From positions 992,001-1,056,000 of the forward strand of contig JADJPV010000001.1 in assembly GCA_016713085.1 (NCBI GenBank): a stretch of 64,000 bases of DNA. The letters are read 5' to 3'. Source of the DNA: Chitinophagaceae bacterium. GTDB lineage: Bacteria > Bacteroidota > Bacteroidia > Chitinophagales > Chitinophagaceae. The position numbers and the translations under genes are program-made. The notes under the pieces were generated by a model. The model made no database searches. It was not told where the DNA came from and saw only the letters and a list, made by a program, of their open reading frames with translations. Shown here one piece after another: positions 38,697 to 48,453 of the stretch (the first letter of the stretch is position 1; the number at the start of each line of letters is the position of its first letter).

Positions 38697-40214
38697 ATGA
38701 AAACGAAAAAAGCTATTCTGGTCATTATGGACGGATGGGGACTTGGACAGGTAAAGTATGCAGATGCCATCCAGCATGCAAATGTTCCCTTTGTAACAAG
38801 TTTATATCAATACCCAAATACCACGTTGATTACCTGTGGCGAAGCAGTTGGTTTACCCGATGGACAAATGGGTAACAGTGAAGTAGGTCACCTGAACCTT
38901 GGCGCAGGCCGTATTGTATACCAGGAGTTACAACGTATTCATGTTGCAGTACGTGATGGCGAATTTGCAGCCAATAAAACTTTGAACGACAGTATTGACC
39001 ATGCACTTCAAAATAACAAACCTCTTCATATTATAGGTTTAGTTAGTGATGGCGGGGTGCATTCACATACCAGCCACCTAAAAGCCCTTACATCTTTATG
39101 CAAATCAAAAGGCCTTAGCAATGTATTTATCCATGCTTTTACTGACGGAAGGGACACTGACCCTAAAAGCGGGTTAGTTTTTTTAACCGATGTACAAAAT
39201 CACCTGAACCAAACCGTTGGTGCAATAGCATCTGTAACCGGCCGCTACTATGCAATGGACCGGGATAAAAGATGGGAACGTGTAAAACTTGCTTATGATG
39301 CATTAGTGAACGGTATTGGCGAAAAATCAGACGATGTATTGAAATCAGTTGCTGCTTCCTACACAAACGGAGTTACAGATGAATTTTTAAAACCAATCAT
39401 CAGCAGCAAAACAGGAAACTCAACTATTAAAGATGGTGATGCAGTAATCTGTTTCAACTTCCGCACCGACCGCTGCCGTGAAATAACTCAGGTGCTTACA
39501 CAAATAGATATGCCCGAACTTGGAATGCAGAAACTTAAACTGGATTATACAACCATGACGGAATACGACAAGACCTATAAAAATGTTCATGTAGTGTTTG
39601 AAACAGATAATCTGAATCAAACATTAGGAGAAGTATTGGAACATTATGGTAAAACCCAGATCAGAATTGCAGAAACAGAAAAATATCCGCATGTAAGTTT
39701 CTTTTTCAGCGGTGGCAGAGAATTACCATTTGAGGGCGAAAAAAGAATTATGATCCCATCACCCAAAGTAGCAACTTACGATCTGCAACCGGAAATGAGT
39801 GCAATTGAAGTAACAGATGCCATTGTTCCTGAAATTGAAAATGAAACAGCTGATTTTATCTGTTTGAATTATGCCAATGCCGACATGGTTGGACATACAG
39901 GTGTTTTCAGTGCTGCGATAAAAGCTGTAGAAACAGTTGATAAGTGTATGCAGCGGTTAGTTACTGCTGCCCTGGATCACGGATATACTGTTTTCGTTCT
40001 GGCCGATCATGGCAATGCCGATTTTATGATTAATGAAGATGGAACACCCAATACAGCACATACATTAAACCCTGTTCCTTTATTTGTAGTTGATAAAGAG
40101 TGGAGAGGAAAAGTAAAAACAGGCAAATTAGGCGATGTAGCTCCTTCCATTTTACATATGATGGGACTTGCAGCTCCAAAAGAAATGACAGGCTTCGATT
40201 TGATCGTTGATTAA
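38697..40214 (+). CDS. gpmI: 2,3-bisphosphoglycerate-independent phosphoglycerate mutase
   Basis: This glycolytic enzyme interconverts 3- and 2-phosphoglycerate using two metal ions. The 505-residue protein has the metal ligand D12 (MDGWG), the phospho-accepting S61 in GNSEVGHLNLGAG, SDGGVHSH near 119, FTDGRDTDP and the C-terminal LADHGNADFM and TAHTLNPVP motifs. The length is normal. A TAAATTTG -7-like element lies at 38597-38604. Its TAA stop overlaps the next ATG (TAATG at 40212-40216), so the next gene is translationally coupled. Confidence 0.97.
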   Translation: MKTKKAILVIMDGWGLGQVKYADAIQHANVPFVTSLYQYPNTTLITCGEAVGLPDGQMGNSEVGHLNLGAGRIVYQELQRIHVAVRDGEFAANKTLNDSIDHALQNNKPLHIIGLVSDGGVHSHTSHLKALTSLCKSKGLSNVFIHAFTDGRDTDPKSGLVFLTDVQNHLNQTVGAIASVTGRYYAMDRDKRWERVKLAYDALVNGIGEKSDDVLKSVAASYTNGVTDEFLKPIISSKTGNSTIKDGDAVICFNFRTDRCREITQVLTQIDMPELGMQKLKLDYTTMTEYDKTYKNVHVVFETDNLNQTLGEVLEHYGKTQIRIAETEKYPHVSFFFSGGRELPFEGEKRIMIPSPKVATYDLQPEMSAIEVTDAIVPEIENETADFICLNYANADMVGHTGVFSAAIKAVETVDKCMQRLVTAALDHGYTVFVLADHGNADFMINEDGTPNTAHTLNPVPLFVVDKEWRGKVKTGKLGDVAPSILHMMGLAAPKEMTGFDLIVD

Positions 40215-40716
40215 TGCAGTATTTCAAAACCATATTAACTGTTTTTTTACTGGCGGCCTTCAGCATTCCGCTTCTTTCAACTGTAGTATTACAGGTGAGG
40301 CAACTGTATGTGCAGTGGCAAATGCTGGAGGCGCTGGAAAAACAGGAACTGGTTCAGGTAAGAATTAAAACATCAGACATTGAATGGATCAAAGACAAAA
40401 AAGAATGTTGGGTTAACGGTGAAATGTTTGATGTAAAACGTATTCAGATTATCAATGACGAAACCCTGCTTACAGGTCTTTACGATAAAAAGAAAAAGAA
40501 ATTAAAAGAAATCTGAAGAATCTGGCAAAGAACCAACAGCAATCGGGCAAATTACAGCAGTTTGTAAAATTATTTTCTGTGATGATTGCAAATACAGAAA
40601 CCGGCAACCTGCCTGTACTTGGTTATGTTAACATTAACAACAGGAATCAGTTCAGGAATTCAATTTATATTACCCCCTTCATCGGCTACACGGCACCTCC
40701 TCCCAAATTCAGTTAA
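40214..40716 (+). CDS. Hypothetical membrane-anchored protein coupled to gpmI (frameshifted as sequenced)
   Basis: The first frame gives 100 residues: a membrane helix (about 7-26), then VRQLYVQWQMLEALEKQELVQV and a basic stretch (DKKKKKLKEI). After the stop at 40516 the neighbouring frame continues in the same style (KNLAKNQQQSGKLQQFVKLF...) to a TAA at 40714-40716, ending IGYTAPPPKFS. A missing base near 40512-40514 (probably ATTCTG read as ATCTG) joins the two into about 167 residues. No family is recognised. The product is probably anchored in the inner membrane with its bulk in the periplasm. Confidence 0.65.
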
Positions 40717-40755
40717 GCTTTCTATTTACAATTTAATGTACTCATTGCTATTGCA

Positions 40756-40795
40756 ATGATGATTTCATCATGTCGCACATCATTGTGCGCATGAT
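40756..40795. promoter_or_regulatory. Two adjacent palindromes upstream of the haem/iron-type receptor, candidate operator
   Basis: ATGATGA-TT-TCATCAT at 40756-40771 is a perfect inverted repeat. It abuts CATG-T-CGCACA-TCAT-TGTGCG-CATG at 40769-40793. They lie 34 bases before the receptor ATG at 40829. No T run follows, so a terminator is unlikely, and an operator for a metal regulator is possible. Confidence 0.4.
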
Positions 40796-40828
40796 CAACT
40801 GATTTCAATAACCAGCTTAACAATTAAA

Positions 40829-43036
40829 ATGAGAAAGTTATTTTTATTGCTATTATCTGTCTGCACATTTTTATACTCGCAGGCACAGGAAGAACCACCG
40901 GATACAACAGCAAAAGAATTAGGTGAAGTCATTATTTCATTTAATAAATGGGAACTCAAGCAAAATGAAGTTCCAAATAAAATCACCAAAATAAGTAAGG
41001 ATCAAATTCTCCGGAACAATCCGCAAACTTCTGCTGATTTGCTTGCACAAACAGGGACAATCTTTGTACAGAAAAGTCAACTCGGAGGTGGAAGTCCCAT
41101 GATTCGGGGGTTTGCAACAAACAGGATATTACTTGTTGTTGATGGTGTAAGAATGAATAATGCTATTTACAGGAGTGGAAATTTACAGAATATAATTTCA
41201 GTTGATGCACTTGCATTAGAAACTGCGGAAGTAATTTTTGGTCCCGGATCTTTGATTTACGGAAGCGATGCAATTGGAGGTGTAATGGATTTTCATACAC
41301 TGCATCCAAGATTATCACAAAATGGAAAGCTGTTGGTAAAAGGAAGTACATCAGTTCGCTATTCATCCGCTAATAAAGAAAATACGATCCACGCTGACTT
41401 AAATCTTGGCTGGGAAAAATGGTCTGTCTTATCTTCCCTTACTTACAGCAAATTTGATGATCTGAGGATGGGTAAAAATGGTGGGCCGGACAGTTATCTG
41501 CGCCCTGAATATGTTGAGCGTATCAATGGAATCGACAGCATTGTAAAAAACAGCGATCCAAGGACTCAGCGGTTCAGCGGTTACGAACAAATAAATCTGT
41601 TGCAAAAGGTTCGCTTTAAACCAACCAAAAATCTTGATTTTAAATATGGTTTTACATATGCAAAGACAGGTAATGCTCCACGTTATGACAGGCTGATACA
41701 GTACCGGAGTGGAAAACTTCGCTTTGCAGAATGGTATTATGGGCCAATGATATGGTCATTGCACAACCTTGAAATACTGGCTTCCAAGAAAAAAGTGTTG
41801 TTTGATGAAAGTAAGCTCAATGTTGCTTACCAGGATTATGAAGAAAGCAGGGTTGATCGTACACGGACCAACAATAACCGTAACATGCAGAAAGAAACGG
41901 TAAAAGCTATCAGCATAAATGCGGATGCAAATAAAACAATTGGCAAAGGGAAGTTATTCTATGGTATTGAGTACGTTTATAACAAAGTAGGTTCAACAGG
42001 AGAACGAACAAATATTGGAACTGGTGCCGTATCACCATATGTAAGCCGATACCCCGATGGAAGTACATGGAGTACAGCCGGTATATATGCCAGCTACAAA
42101 ATAAATTTTCATCCAAAGTTTACGTTAACAAGTGGTTTACGTTACAGCTATAATATGCTGAATGCAACTTTTGATACAACGTTCATCAAGTTTCCTTATA
42201 AAAAAGCAGAGATTAAAGAAGGCGCACTTACCGGAAACGCAGGACTTGTTTTTCGCCCTGCTGAAACATGGCAGCTGAATGCAAATTTTTCAACTGGCTA
42301 TCGTATGCCAAATGTTGATGATATTGGAAAGCTGTTTGAAAGTGTACCCGGTAACATTACAATTCCCAATCCGGATATCCAATCAGAATATGCTTATAAT
42401 TTTGAAATAGGTATTGTAAAAAATATTCAGCATAAACTTAGAATCGAGCTGAATGGATTTCACACTCTGCTGAATCATGCAATTGTACGCAGGCCAACAA
42501 CATTCAATGGGCAGGATAGTATTCTGTTTGACGGCATACTCAGCCGGGTTGAAGCATTACAAAATGTTGCTAAAGCAACAGTATGGGGTTTCCAGGCAAG
42601 TGTTGAAGTGTTTATTACAAAAAACTTTTCCGTTCAAACTCATGCAAACTGGATAACAGGAAAAGAAACAGATGATGTAAAAAACGAACAGGTTCCTTTG
42701 CGTCATGCTCCTCCTTTTTATGGCAGCACATATATCAAATATCACGCAGGGAAATTCTATGTTGAAGCATCTGCTGTATATAACAGCGAAATAAAAAACA
42801 AAGACCTTGCACCATCAGAACAGGCCAAAACAGATATATACGCAAAAGACACCAACGGCAAACCTTATGCCCCGGGGTGGTATACCATTAATCTGAAAGC
42901 ATCCTGTCAAATAACAAAAAACGTTCTTTTAACAACCGGCTGGGAAAATATCAGTAATCAACGTTACAGGCCGTATTCATCAGGGATTGTTGCAGCAGGA
43001 AGCAACTTTATTGTTTCATTAAGAGCAAATTTATAA
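40829..43036 (+). CDS. TonB-dependent receptor, haem/iron type
   Basis: The 735-residue protein has a signal peptide ending YSQAQ (about 20), no carboxypeptidase-like domain, and a plug at about 45-165. The plug contains GGGSPMIRGFATNRILLVVDGVRMNN and the YRSGNLQNI, GPGSLIYGSDAIGGVM segments seen in haem and haemoglobin receptors. The barrel has a TGYRMPNVDDIGKLFE and IPNPDIQSEYAYNFEIG region near 490-525, similar to the NPNL-containing segment of such receptors, and ends IVSLRANL. A PepSY protein gene follows after 3 bases, a pairing common in haem or siderophore uptake. The exact ligand is not proven. Confidence 0.88.
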   Translation: MRKLFLLLLSVCTFLYSQAQEEPPDTTAKELGEVIISFNKWELKQNEVPNKITKISKDQILRNNPQTSADLLAQTGTIFVQKSQLGGGSPMIRGFATNRILLVVDGVRMNNAIYRSGNLQNIISVDALALETAEVIFGPGSLIYGSDAIGGVMDFHTLHPRLSQNGKLLVKGSTSVRYSSANKENTIHADLNLGWEKWSVLSSLTYSKFDDLRMGKNGGPDSYLRPEYVERINGIDSIVKNSDPRTQRFSGYEQINLLQKVRFKPTKNLDFKYGFTYAKTGNAPRYDRLIQYRSGKLRFAEWYYGPMIWSLHNLEILASKKKVLFDESKLNVAYQDYEESRVDRTRTNNNRNMQKETVKAISINADANKTIGKGKLFYGIEYVYNKVGSTGERTNIGTGAVSPYVSRYPDGSTWSTAGIYASYKINFHPKFTLTSGLRYSYNMLNATFDTTFIKFPYKKAEIKEGALTGNAGLVFRPAETWQLNANFSTGYRMPNVDDIGKLFESVPGNITIPNPDIQSEYAYNFEIGIVKNIQHKLRIELNGFHTLLNHAIVRRPTTFNGQDSILFDGILSRVEALQNVAKATVWGFQASVEVFITKNFSVQTHANWITGKETDDVKNEQVPLRHAPPFYGSTYIKYHAGKFYVEASAVYNSEIKNKDLAPSEQAKTDIYAKDTNGKPYAPGWYTINLKASCQITKNVLLTTGWENISNQRYRPYSSGIVAAGSNFIVSLRANL

Positions 43037-43039
43037 ACC

Positions 43040-43609
43040 ATGGCTGTTTCAAAAGTTGTTAAGCAAACCAGATGGTACAGAAAAATTCACAGATGGATTG
43101 CTTCCATTCTGTTTGTTTTTTTTGTCATCATCTCCATTACAGGATTACTTCTCGGATGGAAAAAAAACAGCAATGGTTATCTGCTTGCAGATAGCCAGAA
43201 GGGCACAACAACAGACATCAGTCAATGGCTGTCGTTTGATTCACTGCATACAATTGCTGTTAAAACTCTGCACGACAGTATCCCTGAAATCATTTCTGAC
43301 AAACTGGACAGGATAGATGCCCGACCGGAAAAAGGAATGGTAAAGTTTGTTTTCAAAGAAAATTACCTCGGTATTCAACTCGATGCTTCAACAGGAAAGC
43401 TGTTACACATTGAAAAGAGAAGATCAGACTTTATTGAAAACATACAGGCCGGTTCGTACATTGATAAGATAACAGGGTGAAATGGAGCATTTAAACTTTC
43501 GTATACAACAATAATGGGAGGAGCTTTATTAATGCTTACAATTACCGGTTTCTGGCTTTGGTACAATCCTAAAAGAATACGAAAGAAGAAACTAAACACT
43601 ATTCCCTAA
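43040..43609 (+). CDS. PepSY-domain membrane protein (in-frame TGA as sequenced)
   Basis: The protein starts with a membrane helix (WIASILFVFFVIISITGLLLGW, about 19-40), then a PepSY-like periplasmic region (VKFVFKENYLGIQLDASTGKLLHIEKR). After codon 146 there is a TGA at 43478-43480, and the same frame continues NGAFKLSYTTIMGGALLMLTITGFWLWYNPKR to a TAA at 43609. The second half carries the expected C-terminal helix, so the stop is probably an error or a recent mutation. One G too many and one A too few around 43477-43484 would also explain it (GGT GAA AAT). The role is probably in iron or haem uptake with the receptor upstream. Confidence 0.8.
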
Positions 43610-43675
43610 ACCTTTCCCAAAAAATTCATTTTAAAAGGAATACTGTCTGTAATGCGGCCCCGGATAATTACAAGG

Positions 43676-43714
43676 AGAAGCCCATTATTCCGGCATTTTG
43701 AGCAATGGGCTTCT
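43676..43714 (+). terminator. Hairpin after the receptor-PepSY operon
   Basis: The perfect 11-bp stem AGAAGCCCATT / AATGGGCTTCT with a 17-base loop lies 66 bases after the PepSY stop. The T tract is short (TTC), so termination strength is uncertain. Confidence 0.5.
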
Positions 43715-43792
43715 TCATTGTATTATTTTGACAGCAAAGCAGCAGCTTTTTCATTTAAATTGTCTAAATTCAGGGTTGCAAACCCAACGTGA

Positions 43793-44377
43793 ATGACTGA
43801 GGAAGCAATCTTACATGGATGTCTTAAAAATCAAGCGGTAGCTCAACAGGAATTGTACAGCAGATACAGTCCAAAAATGTTGTCTGTCTGTTATCGATTT
43901 GCCCGCAACCGTGAAGATGCTGAAGACATGCTGCAGGAAGGTTTCATCAGGGTATTCACACAAATTCATCAGTTTCAAAGCAAAGGCTCTTTTGAAGGCT
44001 GGATCAGGCGCATTATTGTTCATACCTGCATTAATCATTTAAAAAAACACAAGAAGTTTAATGATAGTGTAGATATAACACAGGCCCAAACCGTTTCGGT
44101 TCGGGAAGACAGTGTACCATCAATCATTCAAGCCAAGCAGGTAATAGAATGCATCAGAACATTACCACTTGGTTACCGAACTGTATTGAACCTGTTTGCA
44201 ATTGACGGTTATACTCACCGTGAAATTGCAAATATGCTGGACATAGAAGAAAGTACCAGCCGATCGCAGTACACAAGAGCAAAAGCAATGCTGGAGCAGA
44301 TTTTGATTCAAAAACAAATCATTCTCCGGCCTCAGAGACAGGGTGAATGGGTGGCAGCAGCCCATCCTCGGTTTTAA
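43793..44377 (+). CDS. ECF-type RNA polymerase sigma factor
   Basis: The 194-residue protein has region 2 at about 20-90 (LYSRYSPKMLSVCYRFARNREDAEDMLQEGFIRVF) and region 4 at about 120-175, with the helix-turn-helix YTHREIANMLDIEESTSRSQYTRAKAML. The C-terminus adds a short basic tail. It is followed after 29 bases by an unusual membrane/outer-membrane fusion protein that probably controls it. It is not closely similar to the ECF factor at 9384, so the window has two independent ECF systems. Confidence 0.92.
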   Translation: MTEEAILHGCLKNQAVAQQELYSRYSPKMLSVCYRFARNREDAEDMLQEGFIRVFTQIHQFQSKGSFEGWIRRIIVHTCINHLKKHKKFNDSVDITQAQTVSVREDSVPSIIQAKQVIECIRTLPLGYRTVLNLFAIDGYTHREIANMLDIEESTSRSQYTRAKAMLEQILIQKQIILRPQRQGEWVAAAHPRF

Positions 44378-44406
44378 ACCATCCGTACAACCAAACTAAA
44401 CTGATT

Positions 44407-45752
44407 ATGGAGCGCTATATGTACCAGGACGATTCATTTGAAAGGATGCTGAAACAAAAGGCTGATGAGTACCGCATGTACCCATCCACTGAGATATGGG
44501 ACAAGATTCAGCAAAGGGTGCAGAAAAAAAATAATCCTTTTAATTTTAAGTCAGCCGGCATTACTCTTGTTCTTCTTTCTTTTTCTCACTTTATCTTTCT
44601 AACGACCAGCAGCCAAATAATAAAGTATCACTTTCATTACCTGATGACAACGATGTTCATCAAACTGTGTCAAAAACAAGTTCACCCCTTGCAAAAGTTG
44701 TAAGGATGAAGCCAAGAGTACAGCAACCATTGTCTGAAACAAACAATGAATCATTTGCTGTTAATGCTCCTGAATCTTCTGGAAATGTGCTGCCCGTTGA
44801 TGCAACGCCAATCATCCCGGTTTCGCAGGTAATTGAGCAATCAGCTCCGGAAGAAATTTTACTTACCAAAGCAGAAAATAATCATTTTGTTTCATTGAGC
44901 AAACCAACTTTCCATGTAGCTGATGCTCCTGAACAAAAGACAGGAGGTATCAGTGTTGCTGAACATCAAACAGAAACACCGGTCATTGATGAATCTCCTG
45001 CACTTAAAACAGATGCCGAACTCAATTATGAAGTGAATATTCCACTGGTTATAAAACAAAAACCAGTAAAGCAATTGCAGTTTTATCTTACTCCTTCTCT
45101 CAGCTACAGGGTTTTATATGCTGGCAATAAAATTGCTTTTGGCAATTTGCCAAGGGAGAATCCGGAAGATGCAGCAATACATAACCCTTCACTTGGTTTA
45201 GAAGGAGGAGTTGCTATTCTGTTTCCCGTTTCAAAGAGAATTAAATTCAGAACGGGCATTCAGTTTAACTATACACACTATGAGGTAAATGCATTTAAAG
45301 CTGCTCCGCAGTTAACTACTATACGTCTCAATTACTCAAGTATACAGCGTGTAACAACATTGAATAATGATAATGGTTATTATGCGAAGAATGTAGCAAA
45401 TGAAACATACCAGGTTTCAATTCCTTTAGGTTTAGAATTTAAATTAGCCGGGAAGAAAAAAGTACAGTGGAACCTGGCTACCAATCTCCAGCCTACTTAT
45501 CTGCTGAAAGCTTCCGGGTACCTGTTGACAAACGATTTAAAGAATTATGTAAAAGCTCCTGATCTGATGAGTCATTTGAATGTAAACTCATCCATTGAAA
45601 CATTTCTCCGCTGGAATGCTAAAAACTTCCTGATCCAGGCTGGTCCGCAATTACGTTACCAGCTGTTTTCAAATGCCCGTGGTGAATATCCAATCAGGGA
45701 ACACCTGGTTGATTATGGTTTCCGCATCGGTATTGTTAAACCCCTGAGATAA
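44407..45752 (+). CDS. Putative anti-sigma/outer-membrane barrel fusion protein (frameshifted as sequenced)
   Basis: Read across one missing T in the run at 44580-44584, this is about 448 residues. Residues 1-47 are a cytoplasmic head (FERMLKQKADEYRMYPSTEIWDKI), about 48-64 a membrane helix (AGITLVLLSFFSLYL), and 65-220 a long acidic, Pro/Thr-rich linker. About 222-448 is a domain of alternating strands like a small outer-membrane barrel (LQFYLTPSLSYRVLYAG ... YGFRIGIVKPLR). Its place after an ECF sigma gene suggests that the head binds the sigma factor. The barrel assignment is from pattern only. Without the frame correction the gene reads as two ORFs. Confidence 0.7.
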
Positions 45753-45810
45753 TTGTTTTTCGGTTCGTTTCTTCCTGCTGTGAAACAATAGTTTTCAATA
45801 TTTTTACAGC

Positions 45811-46380
45811 ATGATAAAATTTTTGTTAGGATTATTCTGTGTTAGTGCTGTATTTACATTCAACAGCTGTAAGAATACAAAAAAAGAGCCCAAAGACTAT
45901 ATTGATGTAAGTTCCTATCTCAAAGGCCAGCTAAAGTATATTGATACAGTTCCATTTGCTTTTTTAAAAGTAGTTCAGCAGGATACAGTGTTTACAGATT
46001 CTCAATTCATTACTAAAGAACAGGTGAAGCAGATTGCAGGTGAATTTCTGGTGGAGGAACTGGAAAAAAAGAATTTCGAGAAAAACTTCAAAGAAACCTC
46101 TTTTGCTGATGCAACTATTCACACCGTAACTATTACCTATGATGCAATTAATACAAACTGTCCTATTTCAAGAGTAGATGTATATGTGAACCCTGAAAAA
46201 GAGCAGATCAGCCAGTTATATCTTGTACGGTATAAAGAAAACAACGACTCTGCCGTTTCACAGCAAATACTGTGGAAGCATAACAAAAGTTTTACCCTGA
46301 TTACTTCCGTAACAAAAAAGAATGAGCCGGAAAAAATTACAACCGAACGGGTGATCTTGGACGAAAGAGAGGATGATTAA
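45811..46380 (+). CDS. Lipoprotein of unknown function
   Basis: The 189-residue protein has a lipoprotein signal (MIKFLLGLFCVSAVFTFNSC, Cys20). The mature part is charged, with an IDTVPFAFLKVVQQD strand, an ITKEQVKQIAGEFLVEEL helix and a VTITYDAINTNCPISRVDVYVNPEKEQISQLYLVRY sheet-like section. No family is recognised. It lies 58 bases after the sigma-factor partner gene and 2 bases before uvrC, so it could belong to the sigma operon or be read with uvrC. Confidence 0.75.
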   Translation: MIKFLLGLFCVSAVFTFNSCKNTKKEPKDYIDVSSYLKGQLKYIDTVPFAFLKVVQQDTVFTDSQFITKEQVKQIAGEFLVEELEKKNFEKNFKETSFADATIHTVTITYDAINTNCPISRVDVYVNPEKEQISQLYLVRYKENNDSAVSQQILWKHNKSFTLITSVTKKNEPEKITTERVILDEREDD

Positions 46381-46382
46381 TC

Positions 46383-48186
46383 ATGACTGAAGCCGAATTA
46401 AAAAAAGTATTGCCCGGAATTCCGGCACAACCAGGCATTTATAAATATTTTGATGCTGATAAAAAACTGCTGTACGTTGGCAAGGCAAAACACCTGCGCA
46501 AAAAGAGTTTCCTCTTATTTTACAAAAACACTTCAATCGTACAAAACACAGGAACTAGTTAGAAGAATACATACAATTGAGTTTACAGTTGTTAATTCAG
46601 AACAGGATGCATTCTTTCTTGAAAATTCATTGATCAAACAATACCAGCCCGTTTTTAATATTGATCTGAAGGATGATAAGAGCTACCCGTTTATTGTTAT
46701 AAAAAAAGAGCCTTTCCCAAGAGTCTTTCTTACAAGGAAAAAGATCCACGATGGTTCACAATACCTTGGGCCATTTACCTCCGTTGCAAAGGTGAGAGAC
46801 CTGATAGAGTTCATCCGTCAGCATATCCCTATCAGAAACTGCAAACTCAATCTTTCAGAAAGCAACATTAAGAAAGGGAAGTTCAAAGTTTGTCTTGAAT
46901 ATCATTTAGGAAACTGTAAAGGCCCCTGCGAGGGCTTACAGTCAACGGAAGATTACCAGGCAAATATGGAACAGGTTAAAAATTTACTCAAAGGAAACCT
47001 CTCCCCTGTTATCAGGCAGCTGAAGGAAGAAATGAAAGCTTTCGCTGTCGAAATGAATTTTGAAAAAGCAGAGATCACCCGTAAGAAAATTGAGCACCTG
47101 GAAAATTATAAAGCAACTTCTACTGTTGTAAATCCAAGAATGGGCGATGCAGATGTTATTTCCATTCTTTTAAATGAGAACAAAGCATTTCTGAATTACA
47201 TGATGGTGCAAAACGGAAGCATTATTCAAACAGAAAACGTTCAGCTTGAAAGTCACCTGGGTGAAACAGAAAAAGAAATTCTGGAATTTGCCGTAAGTTT
47301 TATTCGTAACAAATTCGAAAGCATTTCACCTGAAATTATTGTACCGGTTGAGATAGAATTATTAGATGAACAATTAAAAATAACTGCACCCAAAGCCGGT
47401 GAAAAGAAAAAGCTTCTGGAGCTGTCGCAAAAAAACGTGGCAGTTTTTGTGGAAGAGTTTAAACGAAAACAATCCCTCCATCTTTCAGACAGGAAACAGG
47501 AAGCCGCACAAAAAATATTGCTGCAGTTACAGCAGCAACTTCACCTGCAGCAGGTACCACTGCACATTGAGTGTTTTGATAACTCAAATTTCCAGGGAAG
47601 TTACCCTGTAGCTGCAATGGTATGCTTTAAAAATGGCGAACCCAGCAAAAAAGATTACAGGCATTTCAATATTAAAACAGTAACAGGCATCAATGATTTT
47701 GCATCAATGAAGGAAGTAGTGGGGCGGCGTTACAAACGTTTAACAGAAGAGAATCAGCCGTTACCTCAATTAGTAATTATTGATGGCGGTAAAGGACAAT
47801 TGTCATCTGCAATGGAAAGCATTAAAGAATTGAATCTTGAAAACAAGATGACTGTTGTAGGGCTTGCAAAAAATGTAGAAGAAATTTTCTTTACTGGCGA
47901 TCAGCAATCATTAAAGATTCCTTACGACAGTGAATCATTAAATCTCATCAGGAGAATACGGGACGAAGTACACCGCTTCGGCATTACTTTTCACAGAGAT
48001 AAAAGAAGTAAAGGAACATTTAAAACTGAGCTTGAAAATATCGCAGGTATTGGCGCTGCAACAATTGATACGTTGCTGAAAGAGTTTAAATCGGTAACAA
48101 AAATCAGGAATGCTTCTATTGAAGAAATTGCTGCAGTTATAGGGGAACAAAAAGCCGGATTGGTGAAGAGCGGACTGCAGGTATAA
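46383..48186 (+). CDS. uvrC: Excinuclease ABC subunit C (frameshifted near the N-terminus as sequenced)
   Basis: This is the dual-incision nuclease of nucleotide excision repair. The true start is ATG 46383 (MTEAELKKVLPGIPAQPGIYKYF), which gives the GIY-YIG nuclease domain. One extra A in the run at 46500-46504 (CGCAAAAAGAG, expected four A's) shifts the frame, and the rest continues RVSSYFTKTLQSYKTQELVRR. The UvrB-binding motif (FAVEMNFEKAEITRKKIEHL), the RNase-H-like domain (IECFDNSNFQG, IDGGKGQLSSA) and the C-terminal HhH (NIAGIGAATIDTLLKEF) are present. Restored, it has about 600 residues. Confidence 0.93.
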
Positions 48187-48193
48187 AAAAAAT

Positions 48194-48224
48194 GGGGCCA
48201 GGATAGAAATCCAGCCCCGTCTTT
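48194..48224 (+). terminator. Terminator after uvrC
   Basis: The stem GGGGC..GGAT / ATCC.GCCCC with a small internal loop is followed by GTCTTT. It starts 8 bases after the uvrC stop. Confidence 0.6.
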
Positions 48225-48406
48225 AAAATCCAATATCCTATGAAAAACCGAAACGAAGATACAAACACTTATCTACAAATCAATACCATAAACAGGTATT
48301 TTTTAGAATATTTTTATTTTTATTCCAGGCCTGATAATCTATCATTTAGATATAGTAGTTCTACGTGTTTCTGATAAAAAAGCAGATACTTCCGCTCTAA
48401 ACACAA

Positions 48407-48435
48407 AAAAGCCGCTTTTTGTAAAAGCGGCTTTT
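48407..48435. terminator. Bidirectional terminator after gldN
   Basis: A perfect 13-bp stem, AAAAGCCGCTTTT / AAAAGCGGCTTTT, with a 3-base loop lies 19 bases beyond the gldN stop. It ends the minus-strand gldKLMN operon. The 180 bases between it and the uvrC terminator hold nothing I can identify. Confidence 0.85.
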
Positions 48436-48453
48436 AAACTGTATTTTTTGATT

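Noticed and set aside
46450..46510. uvrC starting at the downstream ATG 46450.
   Set aside because: That start loses the GIY-YIG nuclease domain, which is present upstream in another frame from ATG 46383 and joins perfectly after removing one A.
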